64,000 nucleotides of DNA from Alkalibacter saccharofermentans DSM 14828 (lineage in GTDB: Bacteria > Bacillota > Clostridia > Eubacteriales > Alkalibacteraceae), in contig NZ_FQTU01000011.1 in NCBI RefSeq assembly GCF_900128885.1, forward strand, positions 1 through 64,000, read 5' to 3'. Shown piece after piece: positions 49,552 to 57,776 of the stretch; the first letter of the stretch is position 1, and each line of letters starts with the position of its first letter. Made by a program: the position numbers and the translations under genes. The notes beneath the pieces are model-generated. The model saw only the letters and a program-made list of their open reading frames with translations. It ran no database searches and had not been told where the DNA came from.

Positions 49552-49655
49552 TCTTCTCTCATCCAGACTGTACTGTCGGTACCGGAATTACACCGGATCA
49601 GCCGTTAGGCTCGCGGACTTTAACCGCCGGTCGGGAATTTCACCCTGCCCCGAAG
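49552..49655 (-). ncRNA. FMN riboswitch (RFN element)
   Basis: Read on the - strand: CGGGGCAGGGTGAAATTCCC, GACCGGCGGT, CCGCGAGCC, GGTGTAATTCCGG, then CCGACAGTACAGTCTGGATG and GAGAGAAGAT. These are the conserved RFN segments in order. With the downstream terminator it should stop transcription of the rib operon when FMN is plentiful. Confidence 0.97.
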
Positions 49656-49713
49656 TTCGTTATTCAATTGTCTAAATAATAACATCAGTATTTTCTTATG
49701 TCAATAAAATTTT

Positions 49714-50181
49714 TTAAAACAATTCGACAAAAGCACAGTATTTATCCATAATGCTTACGACAAATGACTCCATGAATTTTGGTCTTTCAAGGGTTACAGG
49801 CCACATATGCTTTTGAATTATGTCCTTTTCCCTATCGTTGAGGTGAAAATGCTCAAGGGCATTTGTCAGCGCAATATCCGCATGTACAAAGGCGTGAAGT
49901 CCTTCATCTCGTTTTGTGGTTCGCCAGTCATATAAGAACAGATCATGTAAAAGGCCGCCTCGAGCAGCAGAGACATAGTCAAGTCCAAAAAACCTGCAGA
50001 CCTTGTAGCTGTAGTAAGATACCCTTTGGCAGTGGTCAAGGCAGGAAGTCTCCTTGTGGTGCCTGAACATGTCCATGGTTTTAACTGCCTCATGTTCCAG
50101 CAGCTCGGATATGCAGTTTTGGTGTTCGATAAAAGCGCTTCTTTCACTTCGAAGACGCCCGAAAATTTTTACAAAATCCAA
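49714..50181 (-). CDS. HD-domain protein
   Basis: 155 aa from a TTG at 50181 with AAGGAAGG 6 bases upstream; a frame to 50244 has no ribosome site. HD phosphohydrolase motif: a His in MFRHHKETSCLDHCQRVS, the HD pair in GLLHDLFLYDW, and a later HADIALTNAL His with a KHMWPV segment. It is probably a metal-dependent phosphohydrolase acting on a nucleotide or small phosphate ester; the substrate is unknown. Similar short HD proteins are common in clostridia. Confidence 0.75.
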   Translation of the reverse strand: MDFVKIFGRLRSERSAFIEHQNCISELLEHEAVKTMDMFRHHKETSCLDHCQRVSYYSYKVCRFFGLDYVSAARGGLLHDLFLYDWRTTKRDEGLHAFVHADIALTNALEHFHLNDREKDIIQKHMWPVTLERPKFMESFVVSIMDKYCAFVELF

Positions 50182-50257
50182 TAAAAACCTTCCTTTCGGG
50201 ATGCTATAATGGTTTAATTCCCACACCTTGATTATATAACGCAAGGGTAGGTTGGGT

Positions 50258-50668
50258 CAAGTTGGAAAATGGAAAGTGGAAAGTTGGTCAGTTGGAAAGT
50301 AGAAAGCGACCAATACGATTGCTTGACAACCGTTTCCCGATTGCCCCACAATCGTTTAACATGTATTTCCACAGTCGCTTTGCGACCAATACGATTGCTT
50401 GACAACCGTTTTCCGATTGCCCAACGACCGTTCAACCGTCATATAACGTATCTCTTACAACTTAGAGTCCTTTGTGTTCTTCGTGGTTCAAGATTTATCT
50501 TTTGCTTTTCCCGAATACCGAACACAGTATTCCCCAGATAATCGTTAAACCATGGTGGGACAATAGTTAAGCAATTGTTGAACGATGGGGAAAAAGCTTT
50601 TACGACTGTTTCCCAATCGTTACCCGATTGCCCAACGACTGTTTAACCTTTATTTCCCGACCCACCGC
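50258..50668. repeat. Dispersed modular intergenic repeat, copy R2
   Basis: It fills the 496-base gap between the HD gene and coaC; no gene is visible. Two copies of CGACCAATACGATTGCTTGA (50307 and 50386), GTCGC-TTT-GCGAC, ACCATGGTGGGACAAT and CCCAACGACTGTTTAACC are seen, all in the same orientation as R1, R3 and R4. It also holds CCTTTGTGTTCTTCGTGGTT (50470-50489), absent from the other copies. Confidence 0.8.
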
Positions 50669-50677
50669 CTCACCGCC

Positions 50678-51217
50678 TCATTTTGCTGCTTTCTCGATCG
50701 CCTCAACGATTTCCTCTACTTCAGCAAGCTTTCCCTTGCCTAGGTCTCCGCAGGCGAGCCTGCCTTCATCAGGCTCCACCACCTGCACGCCGAATTTTTT
50801 GAGTTTTTCCAAATTATCCTTAAGGATTGGATTCTCCCACATAGCAGTATTCATGGCAGGGGCAATCACTATCGGGGCCTTGGTAGCCATTATCGTGGTA
50901 GTGAGCATGTCGTCTGCAATACCGTTTGCCATCTTTCCGATAAAATTTGCACTGGCTGGGGCGACTACAAAAACATCCGCTCGCTGGGCCAGTGAAATGT
51001 GCTCAACTTCAAAAGAGGCTATTCTTTCAAACATCGAGGTGGCTACCCGGTTCCCTGACAAGGTCTGAAACGTCAAGGGTGTGATGAACTCTCCAGCGTT
51101 TTCAGTCATTATAACGTGGATATCAAAACCTTTTTTCACAAGACTGCTGACCAGATCGGCAGCCTTGTAGCAGGCAATGCCACCTGTTACACCTACAACT
51201 ACGGTTGTCTTTTTCAT
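50678..51217 (-). CDS. coaC: Phosphopantothenoylcysteine decarboxylase CoaC (stand-alone)
   Basis: 179 aa, the flavoprotein half only. GVTGGIACYKAADLVSSL, active-site His in EHISLAQRAD, the PAMNTAMW motif and the substrate-flap ACGDLGKGKL. It makes 4'-phosphopantetheine. It overlaps coaB by 4 bases (ATGA). Most bacteria have a fused CoaBC; this one is split. It is the last gene of the pan-coa operon; repeat R2 follows with no clear terminator. Confidence 0.92.
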   Translation of the reverse strand: MKKTTVVVGVTGGIACYKAADLVSSLVKKGFDIHVIMTENAGEFITPLTFQTLSGNRVATSMFERIASFEVEHISLAQRADVFVVAPASANFIGKMANGIADDMLTTTIMATKAPIVIAPAMNTAMWENPILKDNLEKLKKFGVQVVEPDEGRLACGDLGKGKLAEVEEIVEAIEKAAK

Positions 51218-51990
51218 ATGACCCCCTTCTTGACAAGCATCTTGACTAAACCTGCTGCTATGTGATCCTTGGTCTCAAAGCTTCCTAGGATGTCGCCGTG
51301 CCTGTCTATGAGGACGGCTTCGTGCTTGCCGTTTCCTATGTTCTTAGTATCGTTAGCCAAAACGAAATCAGAGTCGTTTTCAAGTATTTGTATGCGAGCG
51401 GAAGCCAAAAGATCCTCAAAGCTTCCTCCGCTAAGGAGCTTGAAGCCGATTAAAAAAGTTTCCGGGCTGATTTTTTTAATCATGTTTATGATTTTAGGCG
51501 TCCTTTTCATGAACATGCATATGTCGTCCTTGGATGAGATCTTCTTTTGCTCCTGGGGAACCAGATCCTGAAAGTGCTTTATGATATCTTCCTTGCTTGT
51601 TGGCTGAGACTGCAAATTCATTTCCATGATGTGGCCAGCCAGCTCCTCCATGCTTAAGTAACAGTGCATGGAAAAATCTGAAACTGCCATGCAGTGAACG
51701 AACAAGTCGATTTTTTCTTCAGTCAAAAGCTTTTCCACTGTGTCTTTGACTTCGTAGGTGCTGGTGGCGTTTATGAACTTAAGCATTTCCATCCCATGCT
51801 TGATGGATGGCATTTTGCAGTTGTCCGTATGGATGTAGTAAAGCTTAAGATCCTTGCCTGTGCGCAATCCATAATCTACGAACCTCTCGGCGATCATGCT
51901 GCTAAGGGTTCCGGTGGAACAATTAGTGATCCTTCTGACACCGTCGATGCTTTCCGACGTACCTCCTGCGGTCACGACGACTTTCAACAT
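51214..51990 (-). CDS. coaB: Phosphopantothenate-cysteine ligase CoaB (stand-alone)
   Basis: 258 aa from the ATG at 51990 (ATGGAGTG upstream; a GTG at 51999 is less likely). VVTAGGTSESIDGVRRITNCSTGTLSSMIA is the nucleotide-binding start. The body resembles the monofunctional streptococcal-type CoaB, and FVLANDTKNIGNGKHEAVLID is a conserved C-terminal block. It joins cysteine to 4'-phosphopantothenate. It is coupled to coaC downstream and follows panD. Confidence 0.9.
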   Translation of the reverse strand: MLKVVVTAGGTSESIDGVRRITNCSTGTLSSMIAERFVDYGLRTGKDLKLYYIHTDNCKMPSIKHGMEMLKFINATSTYEVKDTVEKLLTEEKIDLFVHCMAVSDFSMHCYLSMEELAGHIMEMNLQSQPTSKEDIIKHFQDLVPQEQKKISSKDDICMFMKRTPKIINMIKKISPETFLIGFKLLSGGSFEDLLASARIQILENDSDFVLANDTKNIGNGKHEAVLIDRHGDILGSFETKDHIAAGLVKMLVKKGVI

Positions 51991-51995
51991 TTTTA

Positions 51996-52379
51996 TCACT
52001 CCATCTTACCCGGCGTTTCTTCGTGCTTAATGCCGGTTAGTTTATTACGCTCGTCCAATATGCATATTGTGGGTGAAAACTCTGCTGCCTCTTTTCTGTC
52101 CATTGTGGCATAGGATATGATGATGACAAGATCTCCCTTTTGAACCAGCCTTGCGGCGGCTCCATTGACGCAGACGACACCTGACCCTGCTTCACCGGTC
52201 AATGTATAGGTTTCGAATCGGGCGCCGTTGTTGATGTTGACGACGTGAACCTTTTCTCCCGGAAGTATGTCGGAAGCCTTTAAAAGGTCGGCATCTATGG
52301 TTATGCTTCCTACATAATCGATGTCCGCATCGGTCACGGTAGCTCTATGAAGCTTAGATTTGAACATGCTGATGAACAT
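51996..52379 (-). CDS. panD: Aspartate 1-decarboxylase PanD
   Basis: 127 aa, pyruvoyl enzyme made as a proenzyme. The self-cleavage site is Gly24-Ser25 in DYVGSITID, exactly where it lies in the E. coli enzyme. KSKLHRATVT precedes it and GDLVIIISYA follows. It makes beta-alanine from aspartate. Its ATG overlaps the panC stop by one base. Confidence 0.96.
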   Translation of the reverse strand: MFISMFKSKLHRATVTDADIDYVGSITIDADLLKASDILPGEKVHVVNINNGARFETYTLTGEAGSGVVCVNGAAARLVQKGDLVIIISYATMDRKEAAEFSPTICILDERNKLTGIKHEETPGKME

Positions 52380-53233
52380 TATTCCACCTCGCTTTTCAAG
52401 GTGATGTTATCTATGAGCCTTGCATTTTTAAATTTGACTGCTACTGCGACCAAGGCGTCATTTTTGATTTCATCTGTTTTTGTGAAAGTTTCTTTATCAA
52501 GTATATCACCGTAGTCGACTTCTCCAAGGGTAATTTCTTCAAGGCTGTCCTTTAGGATTTCAAGAAGAGCATCTGTGGAGTGCAGCCCTTTTTTAAACTC
52601 CCCTTCAACCCTCGATAAAGCCTTATAAATCAGGGGAGCCTGAATCCTTTCTTCAGGTGCAAGGTTAGTGTTTCGGGAGCTTTTGGCAAGGCCGTCTAAT
52701 TCCCTCACGGTGGGGCATTCGATGATGTTTAAATCGAAAAACAGCTCTTTTACCATCTTTTTTATTACAGCCACCTGCTGGGCGTCTTTTGCTCCGAAAT
52801 AAACGTTATTCGGCTTTACGATATTTAACAGCTTAGCTACCACGGTAGTCACCCCTTTGAAGTGTCCCGGCCTTGAGCTGCCGCAAAGGTGATTGACGAT
52901 ATCCCCCTTGATTTCGACGAAGGTGGAACAATTGCCGGGATACATTTCCTGGGGTGAAGGGTGGAAAAACAGGTCCGTTCCTGCTTCTTTTGCCAAAGAG
53001 ATATCCCCTATAAGGTCTCTGGGGTATGTTTCAAAATCCTCTCCAGGACCGAACTGAGATGGGTTTACGAATACGCTTGTCACAACCAAGTCGTTTTCTG
53101 ATTTAGCCCTTTCTATAAGAGAACAATGCCCTTCGTGGAGATAACCCATGGTAGGGACGAATCCTATCCGTGTACTGTTATATCTATCCTTTAAGTAACG
53201 CTTTAAATCACCAACTGTGTAGATTTTGTCCAT
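52379..53233 (-). CDS. panC: Pantothenate synthetase PanC
   Basis: 284 aa. ATP-dependent joining of pantoate and beta-alanine. FVPTMGYLHEGHCSLIERAK carries the HxGH nucleotidyl-transfer motif; FVNPSQFGPGEDFETYPRD and YFGAKDAQQVAVIKKMV are family blocks. It starts directly after the panB stop (TAAATG). Confidence 0.97.
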   Translation of the reverse strand: MDKIYTVGDLKRYLKDRYNSTRIGFVPTMGYLHEGHCSLIERAKSENDLVVTSVFVNPSQFGPGEDFETYPRDLIGDISLAKEAGTDLFFHPSPQEMYPGNCSTFVEIKGDIVNHLCGSSRPGHFKGVTTVVAKLLNIVKPNNVYFGAKDAQQVAVIKKMVKELFFDLNIIECPTVRELDGLAKSSRNTNLAPEERIQAPLIYKALSRVEGEFKKGLHSTDALLEILKDSLEEITLGEVDYGDILDKETFTKTDEIKNDALVAVAVKFKNARLIDNITLKSEVE

Positions 53234-54076
53234 TTATTGCTTCTCCTTTAACTCATCTATTATTTTATCTTCCATGGAAAAGGTGTGTTTTGACTCGGGA
53301 AAGTCCCCTGAGGTCACCTCCTCGATGTAGCCTTTTACTGCATTTTCCATGACAGATCTCAAATCTGCATATTTTTTCGAAAATTTGGGAGATTGCCCGC
53401 TGAACAGACCCAAAAGATCATGCATGACCAAGACCTGGCCGTCACAGTATCTTCCTGCTCCTATGCCAATGGTGGGGATGGAAATAGTCTCTGATATCAA
53501 CTTTGCCAATTTTTCAGGGATTCCTTCCAAAACCACGGCAAAAGCTCCCGCTTCCTCGACGGCAATTGCGTCCTCAAGAACAGCCTTTGCCCTCGAGTAA
53601 TCCTTGCCCTGTACCTTGAAGCCGCCAAAAACGTTTACGGACTGAGGGGTCAGTCCAATATGCCCCATGACGGGTATCTGAGCATCTACTATTGCTTTAA
53701 TCTTGTCAGAAACATTTATTCCTCCTTCGAGCTTAACCGCATTGGCTTTGCCATGCTGTATGAGCCTGCCGGCATTTCTTACCGACTCTTCCACGCTTAT
53801 GTGGTAAGACAAAAAAGGCATATCCCCTACGACAAAGGCTCTGTCTGCGCCTCTTGAAACGCAACTGCAATGATATATCATATCCTCCATGGTAACCTCA
53901 AGGGTAGAGTCCAATCCCTGCATGACCATTCCCAATGAATCTCCTACCAGCAAGGCGTCTACGCCAGCCTCGTCAAAAATCTTGGCAGTAGAATAATCGT
54001 AAGCTGTCAACATGGAGATTTTTTTGTTTTCATCTTTGCGACGGGCAAAAAAATCGACGCTGAATTTACTTTTCAT
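53234..54076 (-). CDS. panB: Ketopantoate hydroxymethyltransferase PanB
   Basis: 280 aa from the ATG at 54076 (GGGAGGTG upstream; a TTG at 54082 is too close). TAYDYSTAKIFDEAGVDALLVGDSLGMVMQG, then GHIGLTPQSVNVFGGFKVQG and PTIGIGAGRYCDGQVLVMHD. It adds a one-carbon unit from methylene-THF to 2-ketoisovalerate. It sits between panG and panC with almost no gaps. Confidence 0.97.
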   Translation of the reverse strand: MKSKFSVDFFARRKDENKKISMLTAYDYSTAKIFDEAGVDALLVGDSLGMVMQGLDSTLEVTMEDMIYHCSCVSRGADRAFVVGDMPFLSYHISVEESVRNAGRLIQHGKANAVKLEGGINVSDKIKAIVDAQIPVMGHIGLTPQSVNVFGGFKVQGKDYSRAKAVLEDAIAVEEAGAFAVVLEGIPEKLAKLISETISIPTIGIGAGRYCDGQVLVMHDLLGLFSGQSPKFSKKYADLRSVMENAVKGYIEEVTSGDFPESKHTFSMEDKIIDELKEKQ

Positions 54077-54082
54077 ATCCAA

Positions 54083-54949
54083 TCACCTCCCATTATCCTT
54101 CTCAAAAATCTCTAGCATCTTTTCTGTATCTTTATCGGAGGAGCTTTTCTCCGCCATTATTGCCGTCACCTTGCCAAGGGTTTTGTAAAGATCAAGCAGA
54201 TTATCATCTAATGGTTCAAGGGCAGTGATATGTTTTTCGATAGTGGACATGTCCCCTCGAGCTACAGGTCCACTCAGCGCCGAAGAACCTTTTTCTTTAA
54301 AATTCTCTAATGTCGCCTCAACTAGCGGGATAAAAACCTCCTTTGAATCCTCATCTTCCCAGCCGATGGCTTTGAGCACATCGAATCCTGAATTTAGAAG
54401 AGTTACCAGGTAATTTGACAAGATGCACGCTCCGGCGTGGTACAAGATCTTATCGGACCTTTTGATCATGCGGGAATTGATCCCGGCAGATTCTAACATA
54501 GCATCGAGGAGATTTGGGTTCTTGCCGTTTCCCTCGTAAGTAAACCACCCGTTTTTTATAGCCGAAGAGCTGACTAAGGGGTTCGGAAAAGTCATCACCG
54601 GATGAAGGGAGTAGCACCCGCAACCGATTTTTTCAAATTCTGAAAAAACCCCGGAGTCAAGAGTCCCGCTCAAGTGAATCAGCAGGTGGTCTTTAGTTAT
54701 TTCGCCTGTTTTGACCAGCTTGGCGGCTATATCGATGATTGCATCGTCAGGAACAGAGACGATTATTATATCGCTTTCTGCGGCAGCTTCATCCAGGCTA
54801 TCGAAAACCGCTGAAGAGGTTTCCTTTGCGCCAAATTGAGATGAATCGTAGCTTCTGCTATAAAATCCGGAAATAAGAAGACCTTTTTCCTTAAAGAACC
54901 TTCCCAGTGACACTCCTGCGTTGCCTGCGCCTATAAATCCTATTTTCAT
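54083..54949 (-). CDS. panG: DUF2520 Rossmann protein, probable ketopantoate reductase PanG
   Basis: 288 aa. An N-terminal NAD(P) fold (MKIGFIGAGNAGVSLGRFFKEKG) and a C-terminal helical DUF2520 domain (HAGACILSNYLVTLLNSG, GPVARGDMSTIEKHI). PanE is absent, and this gene is first in the operon immediately before panB. PanG, a DUF2520 protein described as an alternative ketopantoate reductase in Francisella and some Firmicutes, fits by family and place. The reaction reduces ketopantoate to pantoate. Confidence 0.85.
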   Translation of the reverse strand: MKIGFIGAGNAGVSLGRFFKEKGLLISGFYSRSYDSSQFGAKETSSAVFDSLDEAAAESDIIIVSVPDDAIIDIAAKLVKTGEITKDHLLIHLSGTLDSGVFSEFEKIGCGCYSLHPVMTFPNPLVSSSAIKNGWFTYEGNGKNPNLLDAMLESAGINSRMIKRSDKILYHAGACILSNYLVTLLNSGFDVLKAIGWEDEDSKEVFIPLVEATLENFKEKGSSALSGPVARGDMSTIEKHITALEPLDDNLLDLYKTLGKVTAIMAEKSSSDKDTEKMLEIFEKDNGR

Positions 54950-54961
54950 ACATTTCCTCCT

Positions 54962-54998
54962 AAAGAAAAAGGTCCTCCGCCTTTTGGAAGAGGACCTT
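54962..54998 (-). terminator. Leader terminator in front of panG
   Basis: On the - strand AAGGTCCTC pairs with GAGGACCTT around a 12-base loop, then TTTTTCTTT, only 13 bases before the panG start. No gene on this strand lies upstream, so it acts on the operon's own leader. Confidence 0.8.
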
Positions 54999-55110
54999 CA
55001 TGACTCGATTGACATGACAAAACAGACATCCCTTAAATAGAGGACGTTTTGCACAAAAGAGCTTATCAGGTCTCTGTCCCAAAGGGATCAAAGCGGTTTT
55101 TTTTGTATAT
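54999..55110 (-). ncRNA. Pantothenate-operon leader (attenuator or riboswitch candidate)
   Basis: The leader runs from a TATACA -10 box (55109-55104 on the - strand) to the terminator. It holds small hairpins (TCCC-TTT-GGGA; TTTTG-TG-CAAAA). CGTCCTCT at 55046-55039 repeats the 5' arm of the terminator and could pair with the 3' arm GAGGAC to prevent termination. I cannot match it to a named class; the published 'pan' motif is one possibility to test. Confidence 0.5.
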
Positions 55111-55219
55111 CATTAACTATAAAATACAATAAATCTTAAAAAAATGCAAGGACTAGAGCCTAAAGTGATTGGCTGTGGTAAAATAGTATCAAACAACCAA
55201 TTTCAAAAGAGGTGAGGAA

Positions 55220-56533
55220 ATGGACAAAAATAATCTTAGAAAAGAAGCTGCAGGCTTTTTGAAGCAACATAAAATGTGGGCAGATGAGTTGGACTTTGAA
55301 CATGAAAGCAGTCTGTTCGCAAAGGATATGGAAGATGGATTAAACGTTGGAGAAAAATCTACTTTAAAGATGATACCTGGTTATATAGATCCATCGGCAA
55401 ATGTTGAAACCAACAAAGCAGTTATTGCGGTAGATGCGGGAGGAACTAACTTCAGAAGGGCTTTGGTGACGTTTACGAACAAAGGGCCAATAATAAGCAA
55501 ATTTAAGAAATATCCCATGCCTGGGGTCGATAAAGAGGTAGAAGTAGATGAATTTTTTGAGATTATTGCCAGATATTTAAACTCAATAGCTGACAAAAGC
55601 GAAAATATAGGTTTTTGCTTTTCATACCCTGCAGAGATCATGCCTGACAGAGAGGGTAAGATAATATCCCTTACCAAGGAAGTAAAGGTTAAAAATGCCA
55701 CGGGAGTGGAGATAGGAAAAGAGCTTAAAAATAAGCTGTCTGGTGGTAGCTCTAAAAGCGTGGCGGTGTTAAATGATGCGACTGCTACTCTATTAAGCGG
55801 CAAAGCCATGGCAGAAGATAAAAATTATGACGACTTCATTGGCCTGATACTTGGCACTGGGATGAACACCTGCTATGTTGAAAAAAATATAAATGTAAAA
55901 AAAAGCGAGATTCTCAGCGGTACAGAGGGATATACTCTAATCAACCTTGAGTCTGGCGGCTACGGAAATATCAAAAGGGGAACGGCGGATATAAAGCTGG
56001 ATGAAAAGACTATAAATCCTGGGGAACAGCTGATGGAAAAGATGCTTTCGGGAGCGTATATGGGACAACTCGTTCTTGAAACGATTAAACTGGCCGCGTC
56101 TGAAGGGATGCTTTCAGAGGACCTTTCTGATGAAATTTGCGATTTGGAAAAGCTGTCTTCAGTTGATTCAGCAGACTTGCTTGATGATCCGGAGGGCAGA
56201 AGAAATCTGATCGGCAAGGCGATTAGAAGGCACGGAACGAAAGAAGATGGCTGGCTGATTGAAGCAATAGTAGACGGTTTGTACGAAAGGTCTGCAAAGT
56301 ACTTGGCAGTGAACATAAACGGCATACTTGTAAAAACGGGAAAGGGCACGGCACCTGAAAAACCGGTTTGCCTGGTAATTGACGGATCTGCTTTCTACGG
56401 TTCAAAGAAATTCATGGAAAAATTCGACAGATACCTGGATTTTATGAAAGAAAGCTTTGGGAGGCATGTGGAAAGGATAAAGGTCGAGGATGCAAGCCTT
56501 ATGGGAAGCGCGATAGCGGGGCTGTTAAGATAA
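55220..56533 (+). CDS. Eukaryotic-type hexokinase family protein
   Basis: 437 aa, close to a single eukaryotic hexokinase unit and unlike the 320-residue bacterial ROK glucokinase. AVDAGGTNFRRALVTF is the phosphate-1 loop, NIGFCFSYPAEI the connecting/sugar segment, VAVLNDATATLLSG holds the catalytic Asp, and LILGTGMNTCYVE and VIDGSAFYG are later nucleotide loops. It phosphorylates a hexose with ATP. It is divergent from the pan operon and followed by repeat R3 with no clear terminator. It may be of foreign origin, but the family is known in other clostridia. Confidence 0.88.
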   Translation: MDKNNLRKEAAGFLKQHKMWADELDFEHESSLFAKDMEDGLNVGEKSTLKMIPGYIDPSANVETNKAVIAVDAGGTNFRRALVTFTNKGPIISKFKKYPMPGVDKEVEVDEFFEIIARYLNSIADKSENIGFCFSYPAEIMPDREGKIISLTKEVKVKNATGVEIGKELKNKLSGGSSKSVAVLNDATATLLSGKAMAEDKNYDDFIGLILGTGMNTCYVEKNINVKKSEILSGTEGYTLINLESGGYGNIKRGTADIKLDEKTINPGEQLMEKMLSGAYMGQLVLETIKLAASEGMLSEDLSDEICDLEKLSSVDSADLLDDPEGRRNLIGKAIRRHGTKEDGWLIEAIVDGLYERSAKYLAVNINGILVKTGKGTAPEKPVCLVIDGSAFYGSKKFMEKFDRYLDFMKESFGRHVERIKVEDASLMGSAIAGLLR

Positions 56534-57045
56534 AAGTGGAGAGTTGGTCAGTTGGAAAGTGGAAAGTAGAAAGTTGGAAAGTGGAAAGTAGAAAGTTGGA
56601 AAGTTGGTCAGTTGGAAAGTAGAAAGCGACCAATACGATTGCTTGACAACCGTTTCCCGATAGCCCAACGACCGTTTAACCTGTATTTCCCGGATAATCG
56701 TTGAACCATGGTGGGACAATGGTTGAAGGTTCGCTTCGCTCACGTGGGATGCTCCCTTTGGTCGCGGGAAAAGCTCGTTTTACTCGCGAGAAAAGCGCAA
56801 CGCGCGTGTTTCAAGTTCTAAGTTCTAAGATATAAGATATAAGTAAAAGCAGGAAGTTGGTCAGTTGGAAAGTAGAAAGCGACCAATACGATTGCTTGAC
56901 AACCGTTTCCCGATAGCCCCACAATCGTTTAACATGTATTCCCACAGTCGCTTCAGCGACTAAACGACTGTTTCCCAACCGTTTCCCGATAGCCCAACGA
57001 CCGTTTAACCTTTATTTACCGCCTCACCGATTCCCGGCTACCAAT
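56534..57045. repeat. Dispersed modular intergenic repeat, copy R3
   Basis: It fills the 532-base gap between the hexokinase and ABC genes. It starts with about 90 bases of tandem GGAAAGT-type units (56536-56626). Then follow CGACCAATACGATTGCTTGA (56627 and again near 56879), ACCATGGTGGGACAATGG, TCGCTTCGCTCACGTGGGAT, AAGCGCAACGCGCGTGTTTC and GTCGC-TTCA-GCGAC. No coding frame is supported. Confidence 0.85.
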
Positions 57046-57065
57046 CAATTAGGAGGAGGAAACCC

Positions 57066-57767
57066 ATGTCTATAATTCTAAAAAACGTTATGAAAACCTA
57101 TAAATCCGGAGAAGTAGAAACTCACGCTTTAAAAGGCGTAAGCCTGGAAATCAAGGAGGGGGAATTCATCGTCATTCTAGGCCCCAGCGGCAGCGGAAAG
57201 AGCACCCTGCTAAACGTGATAAGCGGGCTGGACACCCCAACGTCCGGGGTAATAATGTATAAGGACACGGAGCTTACAAAGCTTTCGGAAGACAAGCTTA
57301 CAGAGTTCAGGCGAAACCATTTGGGTTTTGTGTTTCAGCAGTACAATCTGCTTCAAAATCTTACCGCCTTGGAAAATGTCCAGATGGGATCAGATATTGG
57401 AAAGGCTCCGTTAGATCCTGAAGACATCCTTGCAAAGGTGGGCCTTAAGGATCAGATGCACAAGTACCCATACCAGCTTTCGGGAGGAGAACAGCAAAGG
57501 GTCTCGGTAGCTAGGAGCGTAGCTAAAAATCCAGAGATCCTCTTTTGCGATGAGCCCACAGGGTCCTTGGACGAAGAGACTTCTAAGCAGGTCCTTAGAG
57601 TCATAGAAGACCTCAACAGGGATCTTAAGACCACCATGGTAGTCATCACCCATAATCCGGGGATAGGTGCCATGGCTGACAGAGTTATTAAAATGAATTC
57701 AGGGAAAATCGAAGAGATAATCGAAAACAAGGATAAAATATCAGCAGGTCAAATTCAGTGGGGGTAG
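57066..57767 (+). CDS. MacB/LolD-type ABC transporter ATP-binding protein
   Basis: 233 aa. Walker A GPSGSGKSTLL, Q-loop FVFQQYNLL, signature LSGGEQQRVSVARS, Walker B ILFCDEPTGSLD and switch-His ITHNPGIG. It belongs to the subfamily that drives FtsX-type permeases and mechanotransmission rather than bulk transport. AGGAGGAGG precedes the ATG. It is adjacent to its permease. Confidence 0.93.
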   Translation: MSIILKNVMKTYKSGEVETHALKGVSLEIKEGEFIVILGPSGSGKSTLLNVISGLDTPTSGVIMYKDTELTKLSEDKLTEFRRNHLGFVFQQYNLLQNLTALENVQMGSDIGKAPLDPEDILAKVGLKDQMHKYPYQLSGGEQQRVSVARSVAKNPEILFCDEPTGSLDEETSKQVLRVIEDLNRDLKTTMVVITHNPGIGAMADRVIKMNSGKIEEIIENKDKISAGQIQWG

Positions 57768-57776
57768 GTGGATGAC

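Noticed and set aside
49422..49562. N-terminal extension of RibD
   Set aside because: The extra codons lie in the riboswitch terminator and aptamer; the TTG at 49421 gives the expected RibD start.
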